Of a stretch of 64,000 nucleotides of DNA, positions 35,633 through 44,499 are shown piece after piece. The notes under the pieces were generated by a model. The model did not search any database, was not told the DNA's origin, and saw only the letters and a list, made by a program, of their open reading frames with translations. Numbering within the stretch: position 1 is the first letter of the stretch; the number at the start of each line of letters is the position of its first letter. Both the position numbers and the translations under genes were made by a program. This DNA is from an uncultured Methylophilaceae bacterium (GTDB taxonomy: Bacteria; Pseudomonadota; Gammaproteobacteria; Burkholderiales; Methylophilaceae), in the NCBI GenBank assembly GCA_903870995.1, contig CAIQFD010000015.1:1-64000 (forward strand), in the 5' to 3' direction.

Positions 35633-36814
35633 TTATTCAGTGAGGAATTGCTTGATTAGTTTAGCCAATACTGCCACTAATTGTTCAGCCTCGCTTTGTT
35701 TAATCACAAGCGGTGGCAACAGACGCACCACATTATCTGCAGTGACATTGATCAATAATTTTTCTGCTAGCGCGCGCTTTACTAAATCGCCACATGGACG
35801 ATTTAACTCAACGCCGATCATCAAACCCGCATTTCGGATGACATTGACGCCAGCAACATCTTTAAGCGCAGCACGTAAACCATTGCAAATAACATCGCCC
35901 ATCTCTTGCGCATGCTTGCGTAAGTTTTCTTCTTCGATAATTTGCAAGGTAGCCAATCCAGCAGCTGTTGCCAATGGGTTTCCACCAAAAGTTGATCCGT
36001 GCTTACCGTAAGTGAATGTTTCTGCGGCAACACCTCTCGCTACACAAGCGCCAATTGGCACCCCTGAACCTAAGCCTTTAGCTAACGAAATGACATCAGG
36101 CACAATATTCGTGTGTTGGAATGCAAACCAAGTGCCTGTACGGCCAATGCCTGTTTGCACTTCATCCAGCATGAGCAACCAGCCATTGTCATTACAAATC
36201 TGACGTAGTTGTTCTAAATAGCCAGAAGCATCATGAGGAATATTAATCCCACCCTCACCTTGCACAGGCTCAACCAAAATAGCCACCACGTTTTTATTGT
36301 GCGCAGCGACTTGGCGGACCGCTTCCACATCATCAAATGGCACACGAACAAAACCGCTCACAAGCGGTTCAAAACCAGCCTGCGTTTTACGGTTACCTGT
36401 TGCTGAAAGCGTTGCCAAGGTACGTCCATGAAATGACTTCTCCATGACGATGATTTCAGGATTCTTAATGCCTTTGTTATGCCCATAAAGCCTAGCCAGC
36501 TTAATAGACGCTTCATTCGCTTCACATCCAGAGTTACAGAAGAACACTCTGTCCATACCAGAGATTTCACAAAGCTTGTCAGCAAGACGCTCTTGCTCAT
36601 TGATGTTATAGACGTTAGAAACATGAATTAACTTTGCTGCTTGTTCGCTAATCGCCTTCACAAGCTTAGGATGGGCGTGGCCCAGTCCATTCACCGCTAC
36701 ACCAGCAAGCGCATCTAGATAACGATTGCCCTCTGCGTCAAACAGCCAAACGCCCTCACCTTTTACAAAGCTAATGGGTTGGCGCGCATAGGTATTCATC
36801 AAATGTTGTGACAT
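35633..36814 (-). CDS. argD: acetylornithine aminotransferase
   Basis: A 393-residue class III PLP aminotransferase for arginine synthesis, possibly also succinyldiaminopimelate transamination. FCNSGCEANEASIKLAR, MLDEVQTGIGRTG and SLAKGLGSGVPIGA with the PLP Lys define it; HGSTFGGNPLA closes the site. Start MSQHLMNTYARQPISFV is typical. It is the first gene of the arg group and is separated from the PuuD-like operon by a terminator at 36870-36892. Confidence 0.95.
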   Translation of the reverse strand: MSQHLMNTYARQPISFVKGEGVWLFDAEGNRYLDALAGVAVNGLGHAHPKLVKAISEQAAKLIHVSNVYNINEQERLADKLCEISGMDRVFFCNSGCEANEASIKLARLYGHNKGIKNPEIIVMEKSFHGRTLATLSATGNRKTQAGFEPLVSGFVRVPFDDVEAVRQVAAHNKNVVAILVEPVQGEGGINIPHDASGYLEQLRQICNDNGWLLMLDEVQTGIGRTGTWFAFQHTNIVPDVISLAKGLGSGVPIGACVARGVAAETFTYGKHGSTFGGNPLATAAGLATLQIIEEENLRKHAQEMGDVICNGLRAALKDVAGVNVIRNAGLMIGVELNRPCGDLVKRALAEKLLINVTADNVVRLLPPLVIKQSEAEQLVAVLAKLIKQFLTE

Positions 36815-36869
36815 ATCACCTTACTCAATACTTCAAAAAAAAGAAGCAACTATCGTTGCCGTATAAAAA

Positions 36870-36892
36870 TGAAAAAGGCGGCTTAAGCCGCC
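36870..36892 (-). terminator. intrinsic terminator after the PuuD-like gene
   Basis: On the minus strand GGCGGC and GCCGCC (36892-36877, loop TTAA) form a GC-rich stem followed by TTTTTC, 22 bases past the PuuD-like stop. It separates this operon from argD. Confidence 0.85.
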
Positions 36893-36914
36893 GATTCCAG
36901 CTTAAATATAAAAT

Positions 36915-37406
36915 TTACAGACCGATAAGCGCCTTATGCGACAGACCGTTTGCCATAAAAAATAACATCGGCACTGAGAGCATCATGTTGGTACGTGATG
37001 CCAAAAATGCCACGCGACGCGCCTTGGATTTTTCATCATCAGTCGCAGAAACCATGCCCAAAATCTTTTGTTGATTCGGCCAGATAAGCACCCAAACATT
37101 GAATAACATAATCGTGCCTAACCAAGCACCAATCCCAATGCCAGTGTAGCCAGCCTGCAAACCAAAAGCAGCGCTAAAACTAGGGCCAAGCAACGCCGCA
37201 CCCATCAACCAAGTCGCCACAGCAGCCCAGCGGAACCAAAGCAAAGCGCGAGGTGCTACGTGTTTAGAAATGCCTGCCGCAGTGCCGTCAGCAGCAGCGT
37301 CTTTCATTGCAGGGACTTGTACCAAATTAAAATAATAAAGCAGACCAATCCAAGTGATGCCTGCCATGATGTGTAACCAGCGGAAAATGCCCATTGAATA
37401 TTCCAT
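36915..37406 (-). CDS. PuuD-like short membrane protein (urate hydroxylase membrane-domain family)
   Basis: A 163-residue membrane protein with about four helices. FRWLHIMAGITWIGLLYYFNLVQVP at the start, LWFRWAAVATWLMGAALL, and FNVWVLIWPNQQKILGMV followed by ASRTNMMLSVPMLFFM resemble part of the membrane domain of PuuD, a cytochrome-linked urate oxidase. The full PuuD has about eight helices and a C-terminal cytochrome c; here only half the membrane domain and no heme motif exist, so urate oxidation is unlikely to be its job. Conserved His11 and His48 could still bind heme. It follows a 34-residue membrane peptide gene by three bases. Confidence 0.7.
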   Translation of the reverse strand: MEYSMGIFRWLHIMAGITWIGLLYYFNLVQVPAMKDAAADGTAAGISKHVAPRALLWFRWAAVATWLMGAALLGPSFSAAFGLQAGYTGIGIGAWLGTIMLFNVWVLIWPNQQKILGMVSATDDEKSKARRVAFLASRTNMMLSVPMLFFMANGLSHKALIGL

Positions 37407-37409
37407 GAT

Positions 37410-37514
37410 TTACACCCCCGCCAATACAAAATGTTTTACAAATGCATACAATACAAACGTCAGAATCAAGCCTGAAATGATGGTACCTAAAACTGAATCC
37501 AGTGGATTTTTCAT
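37410..37514 (-). CDS. 34-residue single-span membrane protein
   Basis: A short frame not usually predicted: MKNPLDSVLGTIISG, then LILTFVLYAFVKHFVLAGV and stop. One hydrophobic helix spans about residues 11-33, with charged residues only near the ends plus a Lys27-His28 pair. A strong AAGGAG lies seven bases before the ATG at 37514. Its TAA is followed after only three bases by the ATG of the PuuD-like gene, so the two look like an operon and possibly a membrane complex. I do not recognise a named family. It is too small for homology by eye. Confidence 0.7.
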   Translation of the reverse strand: MKNPLDSVLGTIISGLILTFVLYAFVKHFVLAGV

Positions 37515-37817
37515 TCTCCTGCTCCTTAGCTTTGAAAATTGTTTTACATCTAAGGTATCGAGATTATCTCAAAACAGGCTTTTAGGCAAGAATTGGCGGC
37601 GATTTGAACCCGATTATTGCGTATTGTAAGTGGCTGAAACTTATTCTAAATTCAGCTGACTTAAATCCAATGAGATGAAAGTCATTTGGAAAAAACTTGA
37701 AAAAAAATGGGGTTCGGGCAAAATCGCATCCCTCGGAATAATTAACCGTATTAAAACAAGCTAGTTGACGCTTAGAATCTGGTAAAAATTACCCTTAATC
37801 AAACACGAACAAGCAAC
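37515..37817. other. divergent intergenic region with candidate promoters
   Basis: No gene is supported in these 303 bases. On the minus strand TTGCCT-17-TAATCT (about 37590-37562) could drive the 34-residue protein and PuuD-like gene; GAGATTATCTC at 37560-37570 is a near-palindrome over that -10. On the plus strand TTGACG (37765-37770) lies 48 bases before the Rieske gene, but its -10 (ATTACC, 37788-37793) is weak. Confidence 0.35.
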
Positions 37818-38927
37818 ATGATTTCTCTTGTACCTAGCAATCACATTCAAACAAAAACCACAGCCCAATTGCCTGTGGCATGGTATGCCGATCCTGCAAT
37901 TTATGCGCTAGAGGCCAAGCACTTATTTGTTCAAGCACCACGATACTTTGGTCATGAATTGATGGTGCCCAATCAAGGAGATTTTTATACGCTAGGATGG
38001 ATGCAAGACGGCAAAGCACTCGTTCACAATCATCAAGGCATCAGCTTAATGAGCAATGTTTGCAGACATCGCCAAGCACTAATGCTCAATGGTCAAGGCA
38101 ACACCAAACATATCGTTTGCCCACTTCACCGGTGGACATACAACCTCAATGGTGAGCTTTTAGGCGCGCCTCATTTCAATGAAAACCCTTGCCTACACTT
38201 AGACCACACACCACTCATTAATTGGCAAGGGCTGCTTTTCGATAGCAAAAACAACATCGCTGAAGAGTTAAGCGCGCTTGGTTGCAAGCAAGATTTCGAC
38301 TTCACTCACTACATGCTAGATCGAGTCACAGTCGATGAATACAACTTCAACTGGAAAACTTTTATTGAAGTCTACCTAGAAGACTATCACGTAGGTCCAT
38401 TTCACCCAGGCTTAGATCGTTTTGTGGATTGCGACGAGCTCCATTGGGAGTTCGGTCAACACTACAGCGTACAAACTGTCGGCTACAAGCCATCCCATGA
38501 GAAAGCGGGCTCGCCCGTCTATCAACAATGGCAGACAAAGGTGAAGCAATATCAAGGAAAAAAAGGCTTACCTAAGCATGGTGCAATTTGGATGGTATAT
38601 TACCCATTCCTCATGATTGAATGGTATCCAAACGTGCTTGTAGTTTCACACATTATCCCTCGCGGTGTTGACGCTTGTACCAACGTAGTAGAGTTTTACT
38701 ACCCTGAAGACATCGCCCTGTTTGAGCGTGAGTACGTTGCAGCACAGCAAGCCGCTTATGAAGAAACAGCCGTAGAAGATAAAGAAATTTGCCAACGCAT
38801 GCACGATGGCCGTCGCGCCCTTTTTGCTCAAAGCACTGATGAACGCGGCCCTTATCAACACCCAATGGAAACAGGCCTAGAGCACTTTCATTACTGGTTG
38901 CGCACGCAACTAGAGCCGCATCTGTGA
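37818..38927 (+). CDS. Rieske-type ring-hydroxylating oxygenase alpha subunit
   Basis: A 369-residue non-heme iron oxygenase. The Rieske [2Fe-2S] ligands are in CRHR (about residues 82-85) and CPLH (101-104). The catalytic domain has EDYHVGPFHPGLDRF, whose two His are mononuclear iron ligands, with a Glu/Asp later. Relatives act on aromatic rings, choline or carnitine; the substrate here is unknown and no reductase or beta subunit is adjacent. Its stop overlaps the start of an EamA transporter gene, hinting at a shared substrate or pathway. Confidence 0.86.
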   Translation: MISLVPSNHIQTKTTAQLPVAWYADPAIYALEAKHLFVQAPRYFGHELMVPNQGDFYTLGWMQDGKALVHNHQGISLMSNVCRHRQALMLNGQGNTKHIVCPLHRWTYNLNGELLGAPHFNENPCLHLDHTPLINWQGLLFDSKNNIAEELSALGCKQDFDFTHYMLDRVTVDEYNFNWKTFIEVYLEDYHVGPFHPGLDRFVDCDELHWEFGQHYSVQTVGYKPSHEKAGSPVYQQWQTKVKQYQGKKGLPKHGAIWMVYYPFLMIEWYPNVLVVSHIIPRGVDACTNVVEFYYPEDIALFEREYVAAQQAAYEETAVEDKEICQRMHDGRRALFAQSTDERGPYQHPMETGLEHFHYWLRTQLEPHL

Positions 38928-39784
38928 AGCCATTCAAATGGGGTAGTTTATGGATGCTGGTCGCAGCATTCTTTTTCGCCGTGATGGGCGTTCTGGTTAA
39001 AATCGCCTCACATAAATTTTCGAGTGCAGAACTTGTTTTTTACCGCTCATTGGTTGGGTTGATATTTATTTCCAGCTACGTTGTCACCAACCGCCTTTCA
39101 CTTAAAACCCATCTCATCAAAAAGCAGATGTCGCGCTCCATCATTGGATTCATCTCCATGGTCATGTTTTTCTATGCCATTAGCGAACTACCTCTTGCCA
39201 CCGCGATTACGCTTAACTACACATCCCCCCTCGCCATGGCAGCAATATTAACGATTGCCCTTCACGAAAAACCAAAGAAAATTCTGCTTGTTGCTATTGT
39301 CACAGGCTTTATGGGTGTCACCTTCCTACTAAAACCTAGCATTCACTATGGCGAACTACTGGCTGGGGGCTTAGGCTTACTTTCAGGCTTATTAGCAGGA
39401 TGGGTTTACGTACATGTAGCGCAGTTAGGCCGCGCTGGCGAGCCTGACTGGCGAACAGTTTTTTACTTCTCGCTAGTTTGCACAGCAGGCGGCGGGGCAT
39501 GGATGCTGATTCATCATTTCAACCCCATCGAATTAAACGATTTGCCAATACTTGCTGGTCTCGGCACCTGTGCCACCATTGCCCAGCTCGCCATGACACG
39601 CGCTTATCGAACAGGGAATCCACTTGTGGTAGGCAGCCTCGCCTACAGCACCGTCGTGCTGGCAAGTCTGTTTGGAATATTACTTTGGAATGAAATGCTC
39701 TCGATGGACCGCTGGCTGGCTATTGCAATTATTATCAGCAGCGGAGTGATGAGCGTTAGCGCCAATGCAAGCGCTAAGAAATAA
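38924..39784 (+). CDS. EamA/DMT-family transporter
   Basis: A 286-residue inner-membrane protein with about ten hydrophobic helices in two EamA repeats (for example FFFAVMGVLVKIASHKFSSAELVFYR near the start, and LAYSTVVLASLFGILLWNEMLS in the second). Family members export or import amino acids, nucleotides or drugs. The start is GTG at 38924, overlapping the stop of the Rieske gene by four bases, so both are translated together. The substrate cannot be inferred. Confidence 0.88.
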   Translation: MKPFKWGSLWMLVAAFFFAVMGVLVKIASHKFSSAELVFYRSLVGLIFISSYVVTNRLSLKTHLIKKQMSRSIIGFISMVMFFYAISELPLATAITLNYTSPLAMAAILTIALHEKPKKILLVAIVTGFMGVTFLLKPSIHYGELLAGGLGLLSGLLAGWVYVHVAQLGRAGEPDWRTVFYFSLVCTAGGGAWMLIHHFNPIELNDLPILAGLGTCATIAQLAMTRAYRTGNPLVVGSLAYSTVVLASLFGILLWNEMLSMDRWLAIAIIISSGVMSVSANASAKK

Positions 39785-39787
39785 TAC

Positions 39788-40429
39788 TTAAGGGTCAATC
39801 AATCCTGATCGCATCGCAATTAACGCGATTTCAGCTGAGTTACCAGCATTGAGCTTTTGTTTAATGTTATACAAATGGGTACCCACTGTTCGCGGCGATA
39901 AACTCAAAATCTCAGCAATCTGATTGGTTGTTTCCCCTTTAGCAAGCGCCATAAACACTTCAAACTCACGGTCTGATAGGACATCCACAGGGTTCTTTTC
40001 ACCGTTCAATTGCTGAATTGCCATTTGCTGAGCAATACTCGCTTCAAGATACATTTTACGACTGGCGACCATACGAATCGCTTTAATCAACTCTTCCGCC
40101 GCACTTCGTTTTGTCAAATAACCCATCGCTCCCGCATTAAGCACACGCTTAGGATGCACAGAGTCTTCATGTGCTGAAAGTACAAGAATTCGTGCAGCGT
40201 TGTCTTTGGCCATTATGCGATCCGTAGCTTCAAGGCCACCAATGCCTGGCATGGTGATATCCATGACCACCACATCTGGCTTGTGTTCCATATACATCTT
40301 TACAGCATTTTCACCACTATCTGCCTCTGCAATGACCTTGATGTCTGAATCTGACTCCAATAGCATTTTAAAGCCCATGCGAACGACTGCGTGGTCATCC
40401 ACTAGCAATACATTAATGGGTGCACTCAT
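39788..40429 (-). CDS. LuxR/NarL-family response regulator
   Basis: A 213-residue regulator. The receiver domain (residues 5-120) has the acidic pair DD at 11-12, phosphoacceptor Asp57 in VVVMDITMPG and the Lys in GYLTKRS. The C-terminal LuxR helix-turn-helix (about 150-210) reads LSDREFEVFMALAKGETTNQIAEILSLSPRTVGTHL. The ATG overlaps the sensor kinase stop (ATGA), so the pair is coupled. Target genes are unknown. The linker contains a Gln-rich helix (AQQMAIQQL). Confidence 0.92.
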   Translation of the reverse strand: MSAPINVLLVDDHAVVRMGFKMLLESDSDIKVIAEADSGENAVKMYMEHKPDVVVMDITMPGIGGLEATDRIMAKDNAARILVLSAHEDSVHPKRVLNAGAMGYLTKRSAAEELIKAIRMVASRKMYLEASIAQQMAIQQLNGEKNPVDVLSDREFEVFMALAKGETTNQIAEILSLSPRTVGTHLYNIKQKLNAGNSAEIALIAMRSGLIDP

Positions 40430-41763
40430 GCAAAAGACTCCTTAGGGATATAGATAGAAATAGTCGTGCCCTGCTTGGGCGCAGACTCGATGTTGAATTG
40501 ACCATGAAAACCCTGTGTTCGTTCCCGCATACCAAGCAAACCAAAGTGCTGGGTTTGATCAACACTGTTCACATCCATACCGAGGCCATTGTCTTGTATC
40601 GTTAACCTTAAATTCCTTTGGCGATCTTGCTTTAAACTGACCTGAATCATACTGGCTTTTGCATGTTTCACTGCGTTATTTAAGGACTCCTGCACGATAC
40701 GGTAAAAATTAATATTGAGATTTTCACCTAGCGAATCCAAATCGCCTGCCAAATCGAGCTTAAACTCAATATCAGGATGTTGTTTTTGTAAGTGATTGAT
40801 CGCATCTTTAAGCGTTTCAGACAACCCTAAGTTATCAAGCGCACCAGGCCGCAAATGGCGAATAATATTATGCATACCGTCATAGATATGGTTTGCCGCG
40901 GCCACAATGGTTTGAGCATTGGATGAAACATCAGGCATTTTCTCTGTGGTTTTATTCGCGATACCAACTGCAAAGGTTTTAATCGCTGTCACATATTGAC
41001 CGAGCTCATCGTGCAATTCACGCGCAAGACTGCGGCGCTCATCTTCAATATGGGTTTGGATTAAGGCTGTTAACTGACGATTTTCTTCGAGCTGGCGCTC
41101 TGCTTCTAACGATTCTGCCATACGATTAAGGCTATGCCCAATCGTGTCAAACTCAGGCAATTTAAAAGGCTCAAGGCGCACGGTTAAATCGCCATGCTCC
41201 ATGCGGTTAATCGCACCAAGAATATGTCGAACTGGCCTCAATGAATGGCTTAACAGTGCATAGACCATAATATTCAGTAAAAGAAAAAAGCCAAGCCCCA
41301 TCCACATGAGCTGCTCAACACCACGCCATGCCTCACGAATTGAGCCAGCAGCGCTAGAGGTCACCACCAGGGTACCGAAGCGGACTCGACGTTGCACCGC
41401 CTCTTTTTTAGGTTCGACCATCTTCACAAACCATTCAGGAGGATGCACATCACTTCGGTAAGAAGATTGGGGCGATTCATAAAGCACATTCCCACGATAG
41501 TCATACAGTGTGATCCTGCTACTACGAACATAGCCAAGCGAGCGCAAAAATACATTAAGCACATCTGTCGTGTCACCCAAACTTGGGTTCATCACCGAAG
41601 TCACAATCACGTTATCAAGCAATTGAACTGTCACTCGAGACGCAGCTTCTACCCGTTCACGAATAGATACCTTTGCATCATTCACAATAGCCCAGCCCGC
41701 CGCCAACATAAAAGCTAGCGACAAAGCGGTAATTAATAAGTTAAGTCGTAATCGTAAACTCAT
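40426..41763 (-). CDS. sensor histidine kinase with LapD/MoxY-type periplasmic domain
   Basis: A 445-residue kinase. It has a first membrane span at 8-28, a periplasmic domain (about 30-150) resembling the LapD/MoxY N-terminal type, a second span at 153-172, HAMP (173-225), then a HisKA_3 dimerisation helix with the phosphoacceptor His251 in LARELHDELGQ. A HATPase domain follows (NNAVKHA, DNGLGM, GLLGMRERT). This NarX/UhpB-type kinase is paired with the downstream response regulator. The MoxY relation suggests, but does not prove, a methylotrophy-related signal. It follows crcB by 17 bases. Confidence 0.9.
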   Translation of the reverse strand: MSLRLRLNLLITALSLAFMLAAGWAIVNDAKVSIRERVEAASRVTVQLLDNVIVTSVMNPSLGDTTDVLNVFLRSLGYVRSSRITLYDYRGNVLYESPQSSYRSDVHPPEWFVKMVEPKKEAVQRRVRFGTLVVTSSAAGSIREAWRGVEQLMWMGLGFFLLLNIMVYALLSHSLRPVRHILGAINRMEHGDLTVRLEPFKLPEFDTIGHSLNRMAESLEAERQLEENRQLTALIQTHIEDERRSLARELHDELGQYVTAIKTFAVGIANKTTEKMPDVSSNAQTIVAAANHIYDGMHNIIRHLRPGALDNLGLSETLKDAINHLQKQHPDIEFKLDLAGDLDSLGENLNINFYRIVQESLNNAVKHAKASMIQVSLKQDRQRNLRLTIQDNGLGMDVNSVDQTQHFGLLGMRERTQGFHGQFNIESAPKQGTTISIYIPKESFA

Positions 41764-41780
41764 GGCAATCGTATGAACGC

Positions 41781-42164
41781 TTATTGTTTTAAAAGTTGCA
41801 CGGTCATTAAACCAAGCGCGGTCATGAATAAAGAGCCAAGCACATGGCCGAGCAGATGTAATGATGCCCAGCCATATTCACCCCTTGAGAATAACGTCAC
41901 AGATTCAGCGGAAAATGTAGAGAAAGTGGTCAAGCCACCAAGAAAACCGGTCGTGATTAACAGCCTCAATTCAGGACTAAGCAAACCACCCAAGGCGACT
42001 AAACCCATACTAATCCCCATCAAGTAGCCACCAATCAAGTTAGCCCCCAATGTACCAAGCGGTAATAAAGGGAACATGGCATTAAGCGCCAAGCTTAACC
42101 CCCACCTTCCCCACGCTCCGAGTGCGGCGCCTACACCTACTGCAAAAAAGGCTGTCATGCCCAT
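41781..42164 (-). CDS. crcB: CrcB/Fluc fluoride channel
   Basis: A 127-residue four-helix membrane protein of the Fluc family, dual-topology dimers that export fluoride. GAALGAWGRWGLS, PLGTLGANLIGGYLMG and LITTGFLGGLTTFSTFSAES are the family motifs, including the GGxTTFSTF Phe box and the central sodium-site region. Many crcB genes follow a fluoride riboswitch, but the leader here lacks the conserved GGNGAUGG and related elements. It is divergent from glgA and may be read with the downstream kinase. Confidence 0.95.
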   Translation of the reverse strand: MGMTAFFAVGVGAALGAWGRWGLSLALNAMFPLLPLGTLGANLIGGYLMGISMGLVALGGLLSPELRLLITTGFLGGLTTFSTFSAESVTLFSRGEYGWASLHLLGHVLGSLFMTALGLMTVQLLKQ

Positions 42165-42203
42165 GTTTATTTCCCTTCAATCAAACTTTGCGCCTTGATT
42201 TGG

Positions 42204-42224
42204 CATCATACCGTCAGTATGATG
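42204..42224. repeat. inverted repeat between divergent crcB and glgA
   Basis: CATCATAC (42204-42211) and GTATGATG (42217-42224) are perfect inverted copies with a CGTCA spacer. The site lies about 40 bases from each start codon, a likely operator for one or both genes, or a hairpin in either leader. Confidence 0.5.
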
Positions 42225-42260
42225 GACTGCATCAATTGATTCAACCGAGAGCAATACAAA

Positions 42261-43733
42261 TTGCGCATTTTATTCGTCACATCTGAAGCATTCCCACTGA
42301 TTAAAACTGGCGGCCTCGCCGATGTAAGCGGTTCACTCCCCGCAGCACTCCAAACCCTTGATGCTGACGTACGCATCTTAATTCCTGGATATCCTGCTGT
42401 ATTAGAGAAATTGGTGAACCCTAAATTTCTGACGACAATTTCCAACCTACCCAATATTGGCTCTATCAACCTGATTCAAGGCGAAATGCCAGAGACAAAA
42501 GTCCCCGTCATAGCAATTGAATCAACGGGCTTATATCAGCGGGATGGCGGACCTTATGTTGATGCAACAGGTAAGGAATGGGAAGACAACCCCACGCGCT
42601 TCGGCACCCTTTCCTTGGTTGCAGCCATATTAAGTAATGAACAAAGTCCTTTAAAAGACTGGATTCCCGAGATCACCCACTGCAATGATTGGCAATCGGG
42701 ACTCACGCCCGCCTTCATGCACTTTATGAGTGCGGCTCGCACCCAAATGAAACAGGCTAAATCGGTATTGAGCATCCACAATCTTGCTTTTCAAGGCTGC
42801 TATCACGCAGATTGGGTAGCGCGCTTAGGCTTACCTGCCGAAAGTTATCAAATGAATGGGCTTGAGTATTACGGCCAGCTTTCATTCTTAAAAGCAGGCG
42901 TATTTTATGCAGATGGGCTTTCAACAGTCAGCCCAACTTACGCCAAAGAAATCCAAACTGAAGCTTACGGATTCGGTATGCAAGGCCTACTAAAAGCACG
43001 TGGCAAAGAGATACATGGCATATTAAACGGCCTAGACACCAACGAATGGAATCCTGCTACCGACCCTTACCTTGCAGCGCATTACGACGTCAAAAAGATC
43101 ACAGGCAAACAAGCGGTCAAGGCTGATTTACAAGCAAAGCTAAAATTAAACATCGATGCGAAAGCGCCATTACTAGGCGTTGTGAGTAGACTTACCCACC
43201 AAAAAGGGTTGGACATGCTACTCGCATGCGCTGAAACGATCATCAATGGAAACGACTGCCAATTAGCGGTGCTCGGTAGCGGAGAGACTGCGTTTGAAGA
43301 GGGATTTTGCGATTTGGCGATGCGCTTTCCAGGCAAAGTCAGCGTGACAATTGGCTATAACGAAGCACTATCGCACCAGATTATGGCGGGCTGTGACATT
43401 TTCATCATGCCGTCCCGTTTCGAACCTTGCGGGCTGAACCAGATGTACGGTTTGCGCTATGGCACACCACCTGTTGTGACGAATACTGGCGGGCTTGCCG
43501 ACTCAGTTCAAGATAGCAACGATGAGAGCATTAAAGACAAATCAGCGACTGGCTTTGTCATGCCAAAAGCCACTCCGGAGGAACTGCTAAGCGCCACAGA
43601 GCGAGCTTTAAGGTATTACCGAGATGAAAAAACCTGGGAAGAAATACAGAAAAATGGCATGCGCCAACAACTAGATTGGACAAAAAGCGCCCAGGCCTAT
43701 ATGACAATGTACGAAGGTTTTTTGAAGAAATAA
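42261..43733 (+). CDS. glgA: glycogen (starch) synthase, ADP-glucose type
   Basis: A 490-residue GT5 glycosyltransferase that extends alpha-1,4-glucan from ADP-glucose. KTGGLADVSGSLPAAL near residue 15 is the ADP-glucose motif; SIHNLAFQGCY, VSRLTHQKGLDMLL and PSRFEPCGLNQMYGLRYGTPPVV complete the signature. The start is a TTG at 42261, giving the family N-terminus MRILFVTSEAFPLIKTGG; the ribosome binding site is weak. No other glycogen gene is in the window. A terminator follows at 43813. Confidence 0.95.
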   Translation: MRILFVTSEAFPLIKTGGLADVSGSLPAALQTLDADVRILIPGYPAVLEKLVNPKFLTTISNLPNIGSINLIQGEMPETKVPVIAIESTGLYQRDGGPYVDATGKEWEDNPTRFGTLSLVAAILSNEQSPLKDWIPEITHCNDWQSGLTPAFMHFMSAARTQMKQAKSVLSIHNLAFQGCYHADWVARLGLPAESYQMNGLEYYGQLSFLKAGVFYADGLSTVSPTYAKEIQTEAYGFGMQGLLKARGKEIHGILNGLDTNEWNPATDPYLAAHYDVKKITGKQAVKADLQAKLKLNIDAKAPLLGVVSRLTHQKGLDMLLACAETIINGNDCQLAVLGSGETAFEEGFCDLAMRFPGKVSVTIGYNEALSHQIMAGCDIFIMPSRFEPCGLNQMYGLRYGTPPVVTNTGGLADSVQDSNDESIKDKSATGFVMPKATPEELLSATERALRYYRDEKTWEEIQKNGMRQQLDWTKSAQAYMTMYEGFLKK

Positions 43734-43812
43734 CAAAGGAAGCGAGAAAATTGGCACGTAAACTGCTTATGTAATAGCGAGCTTACTCCTAAGCTGCTTT
43801 TCTCCTCCTTTT

Positions 43813-43839
43813 GGGTGCGCTAGTCGCACCCACTTTTTT
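43813..43839 (+). terminator. intrinsic terminator after glgA
   Basis: GGGTGCG (43813-43819) and CGCACCC (43825-43831) form a 7-bp stem with loop CTAGT, followed by AC and six Ts. It ends glgA transcripts before the convergent orn gene. Confidence 0.85.
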
Positions 43840-43849
43840 GCCTATTGCT

Positions 43850-44401
43850 TTAGTCGAGCTTGATAAAGTGCTCGCGGTAATATTTGAGTTCATCGATAGA
43901 CTCGTAAATATCTGCCAAAGCCTCGTGCTTGCTTGCCTTTTTAAAACCCGAGTAAATCGTCGGTTTCCAGCGTCGCGCTAACTCTTTAAACGTGCTGACA
44001 TCCAAATTACGATAATGGAAATATTTTTCGAGCTCTGGCATGTAACGCGCCATAAATCGTCTGTCTTGGCAAATAGAGTTACCACACATTGGCGACTTTC
44101 CCGCAGGCACATGTTCCTTCAAAAACGCCAGCATTTGCGCTGTTGCTTGTTCTTCGTTAGTAGTTGATGCCTTCACCTTTTCAATCAAGCCAGAGCGGCC
44201 ATGCGTGCCTTTATTCCATGCATCCATGCCATCTAACACTTCGTCTGATTGATGCACCACAATCACAGGAGATTCGGCAATCACATTTAAATCCGCATCG
44301 GTCACAACAACAGCCAGCTCTATAATACGATCGGAATCAGGTAATAAGCCTGTCATCTCCATATCAAGCCAGATTAAATTGTCGTTCGGATTAGCCATCA
44401 T
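43850..44401 (-). CDS. orn: oligoribonuclease
   Basis: A DEDDh 3'-5' exoribonuclease of about 183 residues that degrades two-nucleotide RNAs to mononucleotides; it is usually essential and also removes pGp[29 protein letters not shown] carries the first acidic motif; [32 protein letters not shown] and [19 protein letters not shown] follow. Three in-frame ATGs lie close together (44410, 44401, 44398); GGAA fits the latter two best. It is divergent from the Ste24-type protease gene. Confidence 0.96.
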   Translation of the reverse strand: MMANPNDNLIWLDMEMTGLLPDSDRIIELAVVVTDADLNVIAESPVIVVHQSDEVLDGMDAWNKGTHGRSGLIEKVKASTTNEEQATAQMLAFLKEHVPAGKSPMCGNSICQDRRFMARYMPELEKYFHYRNLDVSTFKELARRWKPTIYSGFKKASKHEALADIYESIDELKYYREHFIKLD

Positions 44402-44499
44402 GATTTCCATTAATTTTGTTGAATAAATTGCAATTGGTGAACCTTCGGTCGATTGAAGCTTCTATAATGTCGTTAGTTTAACTGAAAAACATAAAAATC

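Noticed and set aside
37594..37618. tRNA-like T-arm (GGGTTCAAATC followed by CGCCGCCA) on the minus strand
   Set aside because: The T stem does not pair beyond one base pair and no D or anticodon arm lies upstream; it looks like chance.
42165..42260. Fluoride riboswitch before crcB
   Set aside because: The conserved GGNGAUGG and downstream CUGAUG-type elements are missing; only an inverted repeat is seen.
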